Assembly (NCBI RefSeq): GCF_000218685.1
Contig: NW_006763300.1
Span: 60,565-124,564 of the forward strand
Direction: 5' to 3'
Source of the DNA: Serpula lacrymans var. lacrymans S7.9
Lineage: Eukaryota; Basidiomycota; Agaricomycetes; Boletales; Serpulaceae
DNA length: 64,000 bases
Part shown: piece after piece, positions 11,829-23,736 of the stretch
Position numbering within the stretch: the first letter of the stretch is position 1
How the letters are laid out: every line of letters begins with the position of its first letter
Program-made: the position numbers and the translations under genes
Notes under the pieces: model-generated
What the model was told of the DNA's origin: nothing
Databases searched by the model: none
Seen by the model: the letters and a program-made list of their open reading frames with translations, nothing else

Positions 11829-13046
11829 TTGATCCCTCACACACCGGTGATCACTGAAGCACAATGGGCACACTGCCTCGCCCTCACTCGTGAACAAACC
11901 GACATTGTAGACACCACTGAATTGATGTCAGATAGGCACACTTACTTTTATCTATTCCATCAGTCTAACGCCACCTGCCCTAATGCCACCTACTCTTTGG
12001 ATACATTCCATTGCTGGCAACAATCGCTTCTTGTTGCCGACGGACTACATGCAGTCACCGTCTCACTAGCTTCATTAGTAGAAGAGCTTACGTGGGACAA
12101 TAATTCTGTATTGAGTATTGGAGCGACTTTGCTCATGGAACACTTGCAGATAGCATCCCTGGAACAACACTTGAGGAAGAACTGCAAGGATGGAGAGAGA
12201 GAAGCGGTTGAAGCCTTCCTACGTTTAGGAGGCCAGACAGTATGCGACAATACAAGGAATATCCTCGCCCAACAAGGGTATCTCACCTCCCCTCCCCCAG
12301 ATTTGTTGTCCCTACCAGCCATAATGGGACACACATTTCCAGGGCGCCACCCCCCACACTCGCCGCCGCTGCCTCCACCAGCATCTTGCCCATCATTGCC
12401 AGGTCTTGTTCTACCCGTGCCCGCTCCACCATCCCCAGCACGTTCCTCCATAACCAACTCAATAGTCCCCGCAGCCAATGCAGTCAAAGAATTGCAGGAC
12501 ATAGCAATTCCTATGCGACCAGTGACACCCCTCCCCCAACTCCCTCAACCCCGTCGCAACTGCCAACTATGCCACCAGCGCCCAGAGCCGGTACTCCTTA
12601 TCCCTTTGGGTTGCACTCCCTGTGTGTAGCGCACGAATCAGAGACAGACCCCCATATTGAGCAATAGCTCATCTCTGGATGGAAGGTTGTTGAGGGACAG
12701 TGAAGGTGACACCCCATCCTCGGGCAGTAGAAGCAAAAGGCCCTCGCCAATCTCAGACTATTCTAATTCTACTCATTCACAATCCTCTTCTGAATGACAA
12801 TGTTGCCCTCATATTCAACAATGTTATGCCTGTCAAGATTCTGGCCATCGTGCCATCTATTGTTGTTATTATACTTGTTCTATATGCGGATTGGACGCCC
12901 ACGGACACCGCGCTAACAAATGTAACCAACAACGGAAATACCCCTTCACTGCAGACAGTTGGGGATTAGACAATATGCATAACAATCTAGACGAGGACGC
13001 ACGGTACAACGTAGACGGAGAGCTAGGAGACTTTGGAGCAGTCTGA
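11829..13046 (+). pseudogene. Gag-like zinc-knuckle protein of a pol-less LTR element (family E)
   Basis: One frame runs from about 11,829 to TGA at 13,044-13,046, interrupted by TAG at 12,627-12,629 and TGA at 12,795-12,797. The N-terminal part is helical in character, the middle is Pro/Ser rich (around 12,340-12,460), and the C-terminus holds CYACQDSGHRAIYC, a perfect C-x2-C-x4-H-x4-C zinc knuckle. A second, looser copy follows directly (CSICGLDAHGHRANKC). This layout is that of a retroelement Gag. The frame ends about 17 nt before a long terminal repeat, with the purine tract AAAGAGGGGG between them, so there is no room for protease, RT or integrase. The first in-frame codon here is TTG, so the true start may lie upstream. 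Confidence 0.6.
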
Positions 13047-13063
13047 ACCTAAAGAGGGGGTAA

Positions 13064-13398
13064 TGTTACGAATTATGTTCCCTATAGACTTTATTTCTTC
13101 TCAGAGTAGCTACCTACCGCTACTCATTCATACTTTCCCACACTTGTTACCTATTATGGTCTCACCCATCATTGTTTGTTCAACACAAACACCTGCCCTA
13201 AAGTAGACAGTATATATACATGCCTGTATTGTAGTTACATCTCCAATATGATTGTACCCTTCAACAGTGCAACTTGGTATTCATCAGTAGATCCTCATCA
13301 TCAGCATATGTCTCAAACCCGTAATTCATGGGCTTATCAGAAACCGCTTCATTGCTAGAAACCCCTTGTTATCAGGCTTGTACATTCCAAGCGTAACA
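13064..13398 (+). repeat. Family-E LTR (3' LTR of a gag-only element)
   Basis: Begins TGTTACG and ends CGTAACA, a 7-bp terminal inverted repeat of LTR type. It is preceded by the polypurine tract AAAGAGGGGG at 13,051-13,060. A TATATATA box lies near 13,210. No second LTR of this family was found upstream. Confidence 0.6.
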
Positions 13399-13975
13399 GA
13401 AAGCTTATACAAAATTGCTGAACTGTTCAATTGCTTATATACTGCAACACTAAGTATGTTATGCCTTTTACTTTGACAGTTAGTCTGACAAAGTCTGGCT
13501 ATTTAGCAAAAGGCACTCCAATCTGTTATGGAAAAGCTTAGCCTTGAAAGGTGATTGCGCATCAAATTGGGAGGACAAAGCCTTCCTGCACACCTGATCC
13601 TGAAGACAAGAAGAGAAGAAATAATGGTGGGCACCCACCTGATACTTCTCGTGAACTTCTTAAGGAGAAGAGCCACCGCAAGTCCCTAGCAAAAAATGAA
13701 CAAACTCTAAACCAACAAAAAAAAAAAGACACAATTGATGTTAGCTACCCCTGTACATTGCTTCCTTATTATCATCATGCGACAGTACTTCACTGGTTTA
13801 GCCTTTGAAAGGCATACAATTGATGAGATCAAATCAAGAATATGTAGTAGACTGCCGTTGCTGATATTTCATAGGGGCCATGTGGTACTTGAGTTTTAGT
13901 GGACCTGTGTTCCTCGTAAATGTGGCCGTTTCATGCCGATTTTGTGGCACCTGCCGACCATTCTCACGTCTTGTA

Positions 13976-14041
13976 AGCTTTATTGGCGCCGAATGGGGGG
14001 CTCCTGCGAGCTTTATTGGCGCCGAATGGGGGGCTCCTGCG
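13976..14041. repeat. Perfect 33-bp tandem duplication
   Basis: Units 13,976-14,008 and 14,009-14,041 are identical and contain ATTGGCGCCGAAT followed by GGGGGGCTCCTGCG. The G6-CTCCTGC block also occurs at about 25,391, next to a MITE end. It lies about 70 bp upstream of the conserved FunK1 5' flank. Confidence 0.9.
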
Positions 14042-14108
14042 CGCCACCCTTAGTAAGCAAGGGAGACTAGGAACTTCCTGGGAATGACCAATTTTTCCTA
14101 AGGAGCAT

Positions 14109-14223
14109 TATAGCAGTCACATGATCAGGTTCACATGTAGGCACATGTAGGCGCCAGTTTATCGCGATTGCCACATCTTTTTATCCATCAGCTTTGTTTC
14201 ATCCAAGACAAACGCCATTCACA
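14109..14223 (+). promoter_or_regulatory. Upstream region shared by both FunK1 copies
   Basis: From TATAGCAGTCACATGATCAG onward, this sequence is almost the same as 36,031-36,147 before the second FunK1 gene. It includes a direct repeat of CACATGTAGG ending in GGCGCCAG. It is likely promoter and 5' untranslated region that was duplicated together with the gene. The actual start of transcription is not visible. Confidence 0.5.
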
Positions 14224-16854
14224 ATGAGTCAAGAACCCCCGCGTTCACCTGAGTCATCCGCATCAAAAACGCGGGATTCAAAGCTAAACATAACTCCTCC
14301 TCGCCTCCCCAATTTGACCTCTCGCGAAGTGAAAAGCACTCCTCTAGCCAAAAGTACACACACGTCACAAAGGTATTCTGACCAAAACGTGATGCTTACA
14401 GAACGGACAAAACGATGTCAAAAGATGATGGAAGAACTGGTTTACTATGAACTACATGATGCACGCTTCGAGAGCAAAGAGGTGATGGGGCGCTTGTGTT
14501 CCGCAGATGATGGCGTTACGCACCTTGTCCTGGAAGAACTCAGAGAACAAGGAATTTTTTCTGACCAAGGGTTTAATTTTGATCAAGAAAATTGGCCCCC
14601 AGCGGGGGCGGGAGAGAGTACCTATTATTTACCATTCACAAAACTTCTGAACCGGATCATCAACACTTCCGAATCTCACCTTTCCGCAGACCCTAAAATC
14701 CCTAAGGACCGCTATTATCACGGTCTACGCTTCTACAGTTACAATAAAGAAATGAAGGGCGGGACTACCCATGCATTGAAGCCAGATTTAGTGTCTTTAA
14801 ACGGTGTCGCCGACGAATCTGAGCTGGATGGTCGGGTGTCGTGGCAAGATCTAGCTATCGCGTGCGAGGTGAAGGGCGACTGGAATGTGCTGCTCAAACA
14901 GGCTGGTACCTACGCACGATGCACATTCGTTGCTCACGAGAACCGTTACTTCGTTTTGGTTATCGGCTTCAACCACAAAACTTCCGAAGTTCAATTCTAC
15001 TTCTATCAAAGATATGGCGTGATTTGCAGCTCTGCGCTGAGTTTAAAGACAGAAGATGGCTTTGCCGCTTTTGTCAAGGGAATAGTGGGCATACTTTCAT
15101 GGGAAAACGATTCGAAGGCTGGGATCAATCCATCGCGGAACAATCACTACTTCTTGATCCCAAACTGGGGTCTTTACGAGGTCGTTGACTTACTCTGTCG
15201 TTGCCAATCTATTTGGGGTCGTGTCACACATGTTTATCATCTGAGGAAGGTCGATGAGGCGAAAAAGATATTTGATGATCGACTCAGCAATGTCATAGAC
15301 CTTACGATAGATATTTCCACCGCTCGATATCCCACCTCCACTTCACGCCCGCGCACTGAAGGCATCGTACCTTCTTCTAATTGAACCTCTACCGTCTCAA
15401 GTATTGGGAAACGATCACGCGAACATGCCGTTGAAACTGGAAGCAGCAAGCGCCACAAGTCAGGCTCTGCTCACCCAGCAAGCAAGCAGAATCAAGGCTC
15501 CGAGAAGCTTGAATGGCAAGAAATTGATCGCAACGATGAATCCCATCTTTTCCCAACTTACCAGCCTTCGCCCATCCCTGAACTCGACCTCTGTCCTCCG
15601 CCGCCTTCCATGATCCTGAAAGATTCATGGCCTTTGGACGGCCATGACGAGATTGAAGTTTTTCGTTTCACTCAAGGAGAGATGGGAATACCTGAAGTTT
15701 ACGCCCAGTACACAGTTGAACATGGTAAAAAGGGGGCGTGGGTTGAGGAGGAGATTAGAAAAATATTTCTTCTGGAAGAAATAGAATTCATATACAAGGG
15801 GTCAAAAGATACACCATCGAAGGGACCCAACAGTCAGGCGGAGAAGGAAACACAATCTAAGATGGAAGATCAGGAGGAAGGCAAGAAGATGGAGAACAGA
15901 GTACATAAGCGACTGATATTGAAAACGGAGTGCTGTAAGTTCCAGACGGCTGCGGGGCCGTACCAATTCTTAGAAGGCATGTTTCATGGAATGATGGGTG
16001 AGTATTTCCCCGTTTTGACGTCGCTCAGGACTGATGCTCCCTTTCTAGGTCACTATAATATGTATAAGGATGGATGGCTGCACCGCGATGTCAGCGATGG
16101 TAACGTTCTATTGTTACCAGAGCCCGAAATACGAAAGCCTCTGACACGGTAGGTCCTCTTAAATTGATAATGAGCTCAAAGCGGTATTGATGTCAAAGTA
16201 TTCTAGGTTCGAATGCACCAAGAACTTGACAAAATGTGTGGGCGTGATCTCTGACGGCGACCAGGCAATCAGATGGCGAGAGCTAGATCGCAAGCTTGAG
16301 AAACATCGTTCGGTAAGTAGCTTATCTTCGGGTTAGCCTGTTATTTAGTCTTCAAATCTCTTCAGGGAACACTCCCTTTCATTTCTAGGCGGATGCTGAG
16401 CGCGTGGGATGATGATGAACCCATACTTCATACATTTGCGGATGACTTGGAATCTTTCTTCTGGGTGATATTATGCGTGTTGTTGAGCATTGGCGCCGAG
16501 CGCAATAGTTTAACAGGTAAAGAGAGAAAATGGCTTCTTGAAATACTCGCTGCAGACGATCCTCGCATGAGTGGACTCGTTAAAGGATCCACGCTGCAGA
16601 TGCTGGAGGCTTCAGTCCTGAGAACAAAACACAAACTTTCCCCTGTTTTGAAGGTTTTTGTACCCTTTTTCACAGACATCATACCGCTCATGAATGAGGC
16701 TACGGAGGCTGCTGATGAGCTCAATTCAGACAACTTGGTTGAATCTCTAACGACACTCGGAGACAAATTTTACGAGATGTGGTTTACAGCTTTCCTACGT
16801 GCACTACCATCATTGCCCAAGACCTGGGACGAAGTTTTGAAACCTCCAATTTGA
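14224..16854 (+). pseudogene. FunK1 fungal-type protein kinase, copy 1, one premature TGA
   Basis: Exons 14,224-15,997, 16,049-16,148, 16,207-16,312 and 16,366-16,854 mirror the intact copy at 36.1 kb, with introns of 51, 58 and 53 nt. The start is the ATG of MSQEPPRSPESS. The catalytic segment WLHRDVSDGNVLL (HRDxSxGN, the FunK1 form of HRDxxxxN) spans about 16,078-16,113. ISDGDQAIRW, the likely metal-binding motif, lies in exon 3, and the C-lobe FADDLESFFWVILCVLL in exon 4. The only lesion I see is TGA at 15,382-15,384, where copy 2 has CGA (Arg). Downstream codons stay in frame to the natural TGA at 16,852-16,854. FunK1 proteins are expanded in mushrooms and their substrates are unknown. 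A truncated 386-residue product lacking the kinase C-lobe could still be made. Confidence 0.9.
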
Positions 16855-17608
16855 TCACAGAGACGCTTTAACACCCGCCCATGTCGTCTCATCCTATATA
16901 TCTCTGTCATTGCCCTCCCTACCATCATCTCAGGACTATCCTGTACATATCAATATGCATGTATCTACTTTGTTAAGTTAGCCGTTCGTTGCACCCTGAG
17001 AGGTAACAGTTTCATTCATTTTATTACTTTTTCCTGTAGAGACAAGATTTGAGCCCTCGGATTATATTCCTTGTCGCAGAGAAATTTTGTTCAGTATTTA
17101 AATAGAATATAGCGCATTGGATTTAATTAATGTATGGGATGGCCCCATGTTGGAGATATGAGAGAAACAAGCGTGGTATGAAGGAAAGAAGTGGCGCAAG
17201 CGCCAAACTAGGCAGGCCTAGTAGATGAAGTGGCCCGTGCACCATCAGATAACATTTCATTTTTTTTGGTTCCGTTCTCCCTTATATACGCTGTCGTCGT
17301 TAGGCAGACACCTCAGACGTTCACTTGAAGTCTGAGTTGAAATCCCTTTTATGTTAAACTTACGCGTACCTAGCTCATACTTTATTTCCGGTCTATTACC
17401 TTGCTAAATACATTATTCAGAATATATGAGACCTTCACTCAAAGTCTGAGTCCATCATCTTGCTAGATCAATAACATCCCATATATAACATGGGATATTC
17501 CTAGTCTCCTCTAAGCAGACCTCTTCGGAAGGCCGGAAAAATACAGCTCTCTGCAAAGCTGCAATTTGCGGTCACTTTACCGTTGCTAAGATATTTGTCA
17601 GTCATAAG
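16855..17608. other. FunK1 3' flank and non-coding sequence
   Basis: The first 150 bp are shared with the region after the second FunK1 copy (TTGCACCCTGAGAGGTA at about 16,989 and 38,869), so the duplicated block ends near 17,000. No gene is seen in the rest. Confidence 0.5.
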
Positions 17609-18212
17609 TAGTCTGGTCCGAAGTAAGGACCTTTGGCAGGAACCCCCACTTTGGTAGTAATAGAGAAGGCACCATGAGTGGCACATTTGGCTTGAACTCG
17701 GCATTTTGTGGCTGGTCACACCAGGAAAAAGCACATAAAGGTTTCAGCTGAAATAGCTACTGTAGAGAACAAATGTTATGTACATGATCCCTACTATTGT
17801 ATCACAACTACAACAGTTTTTGTAGCACCTTGGACCTATATGACTCTGAATATCCCATTTCTTTTTGCCCATGTTTTGGTTCAGGTTGTCTGCAATTTGT
17901 AGCAGTGTTTTAATTGGAGTGGCTGACAGTTTCACTATCTCAGTGGCTCAGTATCTGTTTGGGATGTAAGAAAAATTTGAAACTAGCATTGTTCGTCATC
18001 TGAGAGCTTCACTATCAACTCTACCGATTCACACAAAAGCTAAGTGGTGAGTTACGCTGGTTGAAGCAATAGCTAGCCTTTACTGTGATACTCAGCCATA
18101 TTCAATTGGAGCGGTTGAGTTTGAAATCAAGGTGCAAAAGAGCTCAATATCCATGTTATTGGCACCAAAGGGGGGGTTCATGCCAAATGGTCTTACTTTG
18201 GTGCAGACCTTA
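17609..18212. mobile_element. MITE-like element, copy A (TA target, about 40-bp imperfect TIRs)
   Basis: The left end TA-GTCTGGTCCGAAGTAAGG and right end ACTTTGGTGCAGACCT-TA are imperfect inverted repeats, each running into a run of C or G next to GAACCCCC. Both ends abut TA. The interior (about 600 bp) has no coding potential and matches the inverted copy at 25.5-26.0 kb along its length. The TA duplication suggests mobilisation by a Tc1/mariner-like transposase in trans. Confidence 0.7.
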
Positions 18213-18798
18213 TTTACAAGATATCGACTCATCATATATTGAATTAGGTAAGCAAGGGAGACTAGGTTATAAGGCTTTTTTGTAATTACTAAGCCATTAC
18301 TAATCAATTATAATGAATGACTAAGCCAATGGCTGATATCTTATTACTTGATAAGATGATGTTATCATTGTCAAAGTCTGTACTACAAAAATAAAGTATG
18401 AGCAAGCACAATCCTCCAGAGACTCCAGTTCAACCACATATTCATAATAGAGCTACTTCCTTGCATAGTCAAGCTTTCTGCCTATAGTTACACCATCCCC
18501 CACTCCATGTCCATTATCCACATTACTTTCCTTACCCCTGCCCCCCTATCAGTCTTCCCCCATCAGAACCCCATCTCCCCATGTCCGCACTCAATCACCC
18601 AGCTCCACAAGGCCATATACACCCAGAGAAACACCTGAACAAACATTAGAGATCCTATTTAACACTTTAAATGAGGAAACTAACTGGTCTTTTTTGCAGA
18701 ACTTATGTACTATGCCTTCCGGACAACCACCATTCCAAACAACATGCCACAGTTGTGAGTTGGCTCCTAGCTGGTTGTGACCGCCATACACCAGTTGT
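18213..18798. other. No gene recognised
   Basis: AT-rich sequence with a C-rich patch around 18,485-18,600. GATATCGACT just after the MITE end recurs beside copy B, which suggests a larger shared repeat. No coding structure. Confidence 0.35.
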
Positions 18799-19211
18799 TG
18801 TAACAACCAAGAGTTAGTTACTCTGGCGCACAACTCAGATGAAGCTATAAAGGTAGTGAGGGGAGTGGTTACCCTTTGGATAGGACCAAGTTAGTTGTGG
18901 GTAAACAACAGGAGGACTTGCTGAGGGGTCTCCTTGATCTATTGGGGTATATATACTACTACAGGTTTGTTTGTACATATGTACTATACAGTTGATACAG
19001 GCAGTGGCTGATGATGTCATGGGGCACAGCCCGTGTGACCAGCTCCACTGCATGAGAGACTTGTAGCTAAAATAAGGAAAAAGGCAGTGCAGCACAAGAG
19101 GTAGAGTTTGAACAAAATAGAAAGTGCCACATGGCACAGTGTGTGAAAACTACAGAAGAAAGTTAAAGAGGAGAATGAAATTTAAAGGTCCAAAAATTGT
19201 GTATTGTAACA
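18799..19211 (-). mobile_element. Solo LTR, family A gypsy (413 bp)
   Basis: Complete LTR from TGTAACAACC to ATTGTAACA with the internal TATATATA box and the AGGACTTGCTGAGG segment. Flanks GTTGT and GCTGC could be a duplication altered by two C-to-T changes, but this is not secure. Confidence 0.85.
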
Positions 19212-19662
19212 GCTGCTCTGCTCAAAATGTGGCTTGAGCACCCTGATAAACGGCCTACCACATCTGACCAAAAAAAGCTGATATACTTGCTTTGCACCTC
19301 CTATAGCTTGCCCTTACTTCCTTTTCCGTACAGATAGTAGCAAAGTATTTGCTCCATGAACAAAAGAAAGCTCTTCATCCAAGTAAGCTCTTCATGCCGA
19401 AGCAAAAGGGGATTGGCTGGCCACTACTAGGTGATACAACGGCCACAAACATGCAGATGCACATGGAGACTCACCAGCCTGTATTATTATTATTGTATTA
19501 TGGCACTATGTCTTGTCATTAACTACACCACCACCACACAGAGTTCAAGATCAAGTTGACACAACCAAGAAATATCGACCCCCTGCACTTGTGAGCACTA
19601 AGCTTGTTAGCCAATCGGTTAATCTGACAAACAAATAAGTTTCAACGCACATTATTAGCTCA

Positions 19663-20136
19663 ATGGATTTCAGCAGCACCACTTGTGCTCAGATACTCCC
19701 CATTGCTCATGGGCTTCTTTATTTTGCATGTGGCACCCAGATCAGTCTATTCAACTATAACTCTCAACTTGGAAACACCATGGCCTTTAACACCATTTGT
19801 CACACCTTGAAAAGACTCTCCATGGAGCAAGCAAAGAATGTCCATGTACTGGGGAGAGACAACACACATTGGCCAATACTTTGCTTAGATAATGTTCAGA
19901 TATATCACAAACAGCATGATCCAAGGATAGGACGTACTGATCAGATGAATATGGGCACTGCTGCAATGGTTGCTGAAGCTGGTGAGTATAACCCAAAAGC
20001 TGCTGATATTGAAGACAAACAGAGACACCTGGCAGAAAACAAATGGAAGGAGTTAGACGTCAGCAAGCTCCTGCAGCTGATTGACAATATCCACATTACA
20101 CATATAATATTATTGCTTCAAACATTATGTCACTAG
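19663..20136 (+). pseudogene. DUF6589-family protein, middle segment
   Basis: An open segment with ILCLDNVQIYHKQHDPRIGR followed by TDQMNMGTAAMV. It matches the part of DUF6589 proteins just before the core domain as I recall it (D-N-x-Q-x-Y...RIG..N.M..GTA). Neither the N-terminal region nor NWLVN/GDLLQEH follows in frame. The downstream sequence is unrelated. Fragment only. Confidence 0.6.
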
Positions 20137-20404
20137 GTGCCTGAACTTCAAGTATACAAGGCCAGGGTGTCAGAGATATTCTGCACAGGGCAACAGAAAA
20201 TTTCCATTACACTGGCGTAATGAACGTCGAGGCAGAACATGTCCTAGCATGCCACCAACACACCACCTCAGCATATCCTCTTGCTTTGGCTCCAGGCAGT
20301 GCAAATATAAACAGCTATATGGGCCAGCAAGGTACCACCCATTAACTTCTTGGCTGGATGTGCCTGTTCCAGATATAGGACCTGCTTCACACTGGTGATG
20401 TGAA

Positions 20405-20478
20405 AGGAATGAGTCCATTCACCCCTCTTTGCTTGTCTTCGACGTGTGCCAGAGTATACAAACTTTGGTTGTTACAGT
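20405..20478 (+). repeat. Family-A LTR end fragment
   Basis: The last 70 bp or so of a family-A LTR, ending GTGCCAGAGTATACAAAC and TTTGGTTGTTACA. The rest is absent. Confidence 0.6.
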
Positions 20479-20999
20479 TTCCTTTTGTCCTCTGCGCACA
20501 GGCACATGGGTTTGTGCCTTTGCGTGTTTGTTCCTACCAGCACGGATGTCTACATTATCAACTTACGTGCACTGCCTTGAGCCTGCACTATTATTGATGT
20601 ACATATAAGGATGGGATTGATCTGTTATCTTACTTTTTTCTTACAAAAACTGTTTTGAGCCTGCATTATGATGGTGTATAAGGACTGGACTGATGAGTTT
20701 TCTCATTTCTAATGTTCAATGCTTGAGCCTATGGGTATAAAATTGTGTTCAGATTGCCCTAATCTAGGCCTATTATGGGTTCTAGAAAGGAAATGATATT
20801 CAATACCATACAGTGAAGTGGTTTGACCACTGTCCTCAGTGCTTCTTCCACTGGTTTTGAGCATGTATTGCAGAATAAATGGCAGGTTGTTTTTGTGCAG
20901 TGCTGGTCACACTTTGTTTGATGGACTGGTCCTTTACAAAATTTGGGCCTGCCTGTTCACAAAGCCCCCTGCATGTCAGTCAACAATGATCAACCTAGA

Positions 21000-22473
21000 A
21001 GGTACATACCTCTAAGTATAATTCTTTACTGTCAAAATCATCATGCACCAAATATGATGGTAGGTCAGCATATGGACCCCAGTTGTCCTGGTGCTCTCCA
21101 GCATTAAGGCCCCATTGATAGTAACTTGCAATGCCAGCTTGTTTTGGTACTTCAAACATTTGCTTTTCCAATAAGGTCAAACACTTTTTGTCTACATTGT
21201 CATCAGCCCAGAGGCTTGGGGCCTCAGACATCTGAAGCTCCCAAGCCTTTCCAAGCAGAGACTGCCTTTGTGATCTTTGGTCTGTATCCAAAGAGAAACC
21301 TAACTGCAATTGCAGATCATTACTCAGACGTAAAGCTATCAATAAGGTTATTGCATGTGCCAATGGCAAACATCCAACCCAAAGATCCCAGATCATTACT
21401 CAGACATGAAGCTATCAATAAGGTTATTGCATGTGCCAATGGCACACATCCAGCCCAAAGGTCCCTGATACTATTGCTATGAGCAATCTGTTGCTCAAAC
21501 CAGTTGGCTATCCCTGCACAATTAATGATTCTGAGGTTGCCTACAAAAGGTATAATTCCAGAGTGCATTGCTTCAAGTGTGAAGGAATGGTTTTTCTGTT
21601 CTTCATGCCACCACTGAAAAGCAGGAAATTTAGCGTCATCCACTTCATCAGGGCTGTATAGCAGTGAAGACAATATTGCTTTTGATGGTGTAAGAGCAGC
21701 TGTATCTCAGGTGTGTATGGTACTGTGGTAAAGTTGGCCAGTATATCTTTGCTGGTTGTGATCTGCAATGGATGTACCCACTTCCCTAGCTTGATACAAT
21801 GAAGTAAATCCACTATCATTACAGATGCAATAAAGGGAAAGACATACTTGTATTTGCTGTTATTACTTCCTATCTTTTAAGAGTTTGTCTACAATATCTT
21901 CCTCCAGAATGTATTCAGCAGGTCTGTGTATCTCTGTAAATGTGGACTCTTGCCACCAAACTACTTACCAAGTAAAGCCTAAGGGTGCCATTGTTTTTTC
22001 CCTTTCAGATTGGTCTGACTGGATAGTAGAAACTGCCAGAATGAGCAAGAGCTCCTTCTCCAGGCCTTAAGTTGATTTTTCTATCAGCAATCACATCTCA
22101 TAGACAAGGCAGCTGAATTACTGACAAAATTTGTTCCAGAAGAGGTTTCTTGTGAAATTGATCTTTGGTTCGGCTGTGAATCAAGGCTGGTCAGAATGAA
22201 GGCCAAGAATGCTTGTGTAAAAGCTCCTCACAGACATGACCAATAGTCAGACTTGAAATTTGTGAGAGTGCAGAGATCACAAAAATCACGTTGAAATTTG
22301 ATGCTTTTTCCTAGTAAGCTAGCACGACCTGCTTTTTGACATGCAATATGAGACCAATTATCACAGGTGTTGCACTGAACAATCATTTGCTCGTCAGATA
22401 AAAGTTTTCCATTTTTGCATTGTGCTCCACACCAACAGTGAAATGGAAAATTTGCTTCATCTGTGCCTACCAT
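21000..22473 (-). pseudogene. PHD-type zinc-finger protein remnant
   Basis: At 22,228-22,473 the minus strand encodes CWCGAQCKNGKLLSDEQMIV, then QCNTCDNWSHIACQ and FCDLC: C-x-C, C-x2-C, W-x-H-x2-C, C-x2-C spacing like a PHD finger. Further frames downstream (21,820 to 21,000) give coherent pieces such as MLEAMHSGII-like text and YYQWGLNAGEHQDNWGPYAD, broken by stops and by a 76-bp tandem duplication. I do not recognise the parent family. It is presumably a repeat-associated gene, perhaps the same one as the protease-like fragment at 24.1-24.3 kb. Confidence 0.45.
21314..21465. repeat. 76-bp tandem duplication, two units
   Basis: Units 21,314-21,389 and 21,390-21,465 differ at only a few positions. 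Both contain TCAATAAGGTTATTGCATGT. The duplication lies within the decayed minus-strand gene and adds 76 bp to it, which shifts the frame. Confidence 0.88.
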
Positions 22474-22600
22474 ATATTCATTAGTAAGCTACAATTGGTA
22501 GGGATATTAGGAGACATGCCAGTTTCAGATAGAAAGCACTTGAAGATAGTCAGATCAGATATCTGAGAGGAGGGGTCCACTTTTGATACCGGGGGTCCGG

Positions 22601-23736
22601 TGTTACAGGCAAGAGTTTGTATACTCTGGCACACAACTCAGACAAGCAAGAGTGAAGTGAGTGGGAGTGGTTACCCCTTATGATAGGACCAAGTTTGTTG
22701 TGGGTAAACAACAGGAGGACTCACTGAGGAGTCTCCTTGATCTATTGGGGTATCTATAACAAAGGGGACAGTGTACCAAAAGTTGCGTGTGGCACACGTG
22801 GGAGCACATTCTTTTGCTTAGTATCGCTTGCATGGTTTTCGGTTAGCAGTAGAGTAGGTAGTGCAGTAGTAATGAGTGCAGTGAAAATTGCAGCCACATT
22901 GAAAATTCTCACGCTTATAAGGACAGACAGCACAAGTTCACTGACTTCTGACTGAATAAAATTTGGTCACTTAACTGTATTATTATTACTCAAAAGATAA
23001 TGTGGAGCAGCTCAGTCAAGGGCAGCGGAATGCTTTTGATACCATCATACAGTCAATTTATCATAATTGGGGAACAACTTGCTTTATTCACAGTGCTGAA
23101 GGTAAGGGAAAAACATATCTCTGTAATACAATCACCATTGCTGCTCGAGCAAGAGATAATCACAATGTTGCTCTATGTGTAATACCGCAGACTTTTTTTA
23201 TGTTACAATATATGTTGATGTTTGTAAAGATTCAATAAACCATTTGCTTGAATTCAGTATACTGTGCACAAGTTTAGGGCAGGCTTATAAGGACATTCAA
23301 TGACAGAACTGCAAGTCAAACATGCATCATAGGATTCAAAGACTTAATATACATTACAGACAGCATAAGTTCACTGACTTAACATTTTGATCACTTAACA
23401 GTATTATTATTATTATTATTATTTAATATATAACAAAAACATCGCACCAGTGGCAGAGCCACGGGCTGGACCTTGTTTATACTCCTACAGACTATTTGTA
23501 CATATGTACTATACAGTTGATGAAGGCAGTGGCTGATGATGTCATAGGGCACAGCCCATGTGACCAGCTCCACTGCATGAGAGACTTGTAGCTAAGAATA
23601 AAGAAAAGCAGTGCAGCACGAGAAAGTGGAGTTTAAACAAAATGGAAAGTGCCGCATGGCACAGTATGTGAAAACTACAAAAAAAAGTTAAAGTGGAGAA
23701 TGAAATTGAAAGGTTCAAAAATTGTGTATTGTAACA
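22601..23736 (-). mobile_element. Family-A LTR split by a 0.7-kb insertion
   Basis: The LTR starts at 22,601 (TGTTACAGGCAAGAG) and breaks off in its TATA region near 22,757. It resumes near 23,472 (TACTCCTACAGACTA) and ends ATTGTAACA at 23,736. Flanks are TCCGG (22,596-22,600) and TCCAG (23,737-23,741), a target duplication with one CpG-type change. The two halves together make one full LTR. Confidence 0.78.
22758..23471 (+). mobile_element. Insertion carrying a Pif1/Helitron-type helicase fragment
   Basis: Sits inside a family-A LTR. At about 23,002-23,190 the plus strand encodes QLSQGQRNAFDTIIQSIYH, then FIHSAEGKGKTYLCNTITIA. This is the Pif1-family entry motif (L-x-x-x-Q-R-x-A-F-D-x-I) and Walker A (G-x-G-K-T), with A-x-R-A-R following as in Helitron helicases. 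Only this first part remains. The ends carry short imperfect inverted repeats (TAACAAAGG and CCTTGTTTA), and a perfect hairpin GTGGC-AGA-GCCAC lies about 25 bp before the right end. No TC...CTRR Helitron ends were found, so the class is open. Confidence 0.55.

Noticed and set aside
11990..12502. Minus-strand 170-codon frame opposite the gag-like gene
   Set aside because: Gly-rich complement of the Pro-rich Gag middle; the plus strand has the zinc knuckle and the LTR context.
22758..23471. Calling the helicase-bearing insertion a Helitron
   Set aside because: No 5'-TC or 3'-CTRR terminus at the borders set by the LTR halves; only a helicase fragment and a hairpin, so the class is left open.
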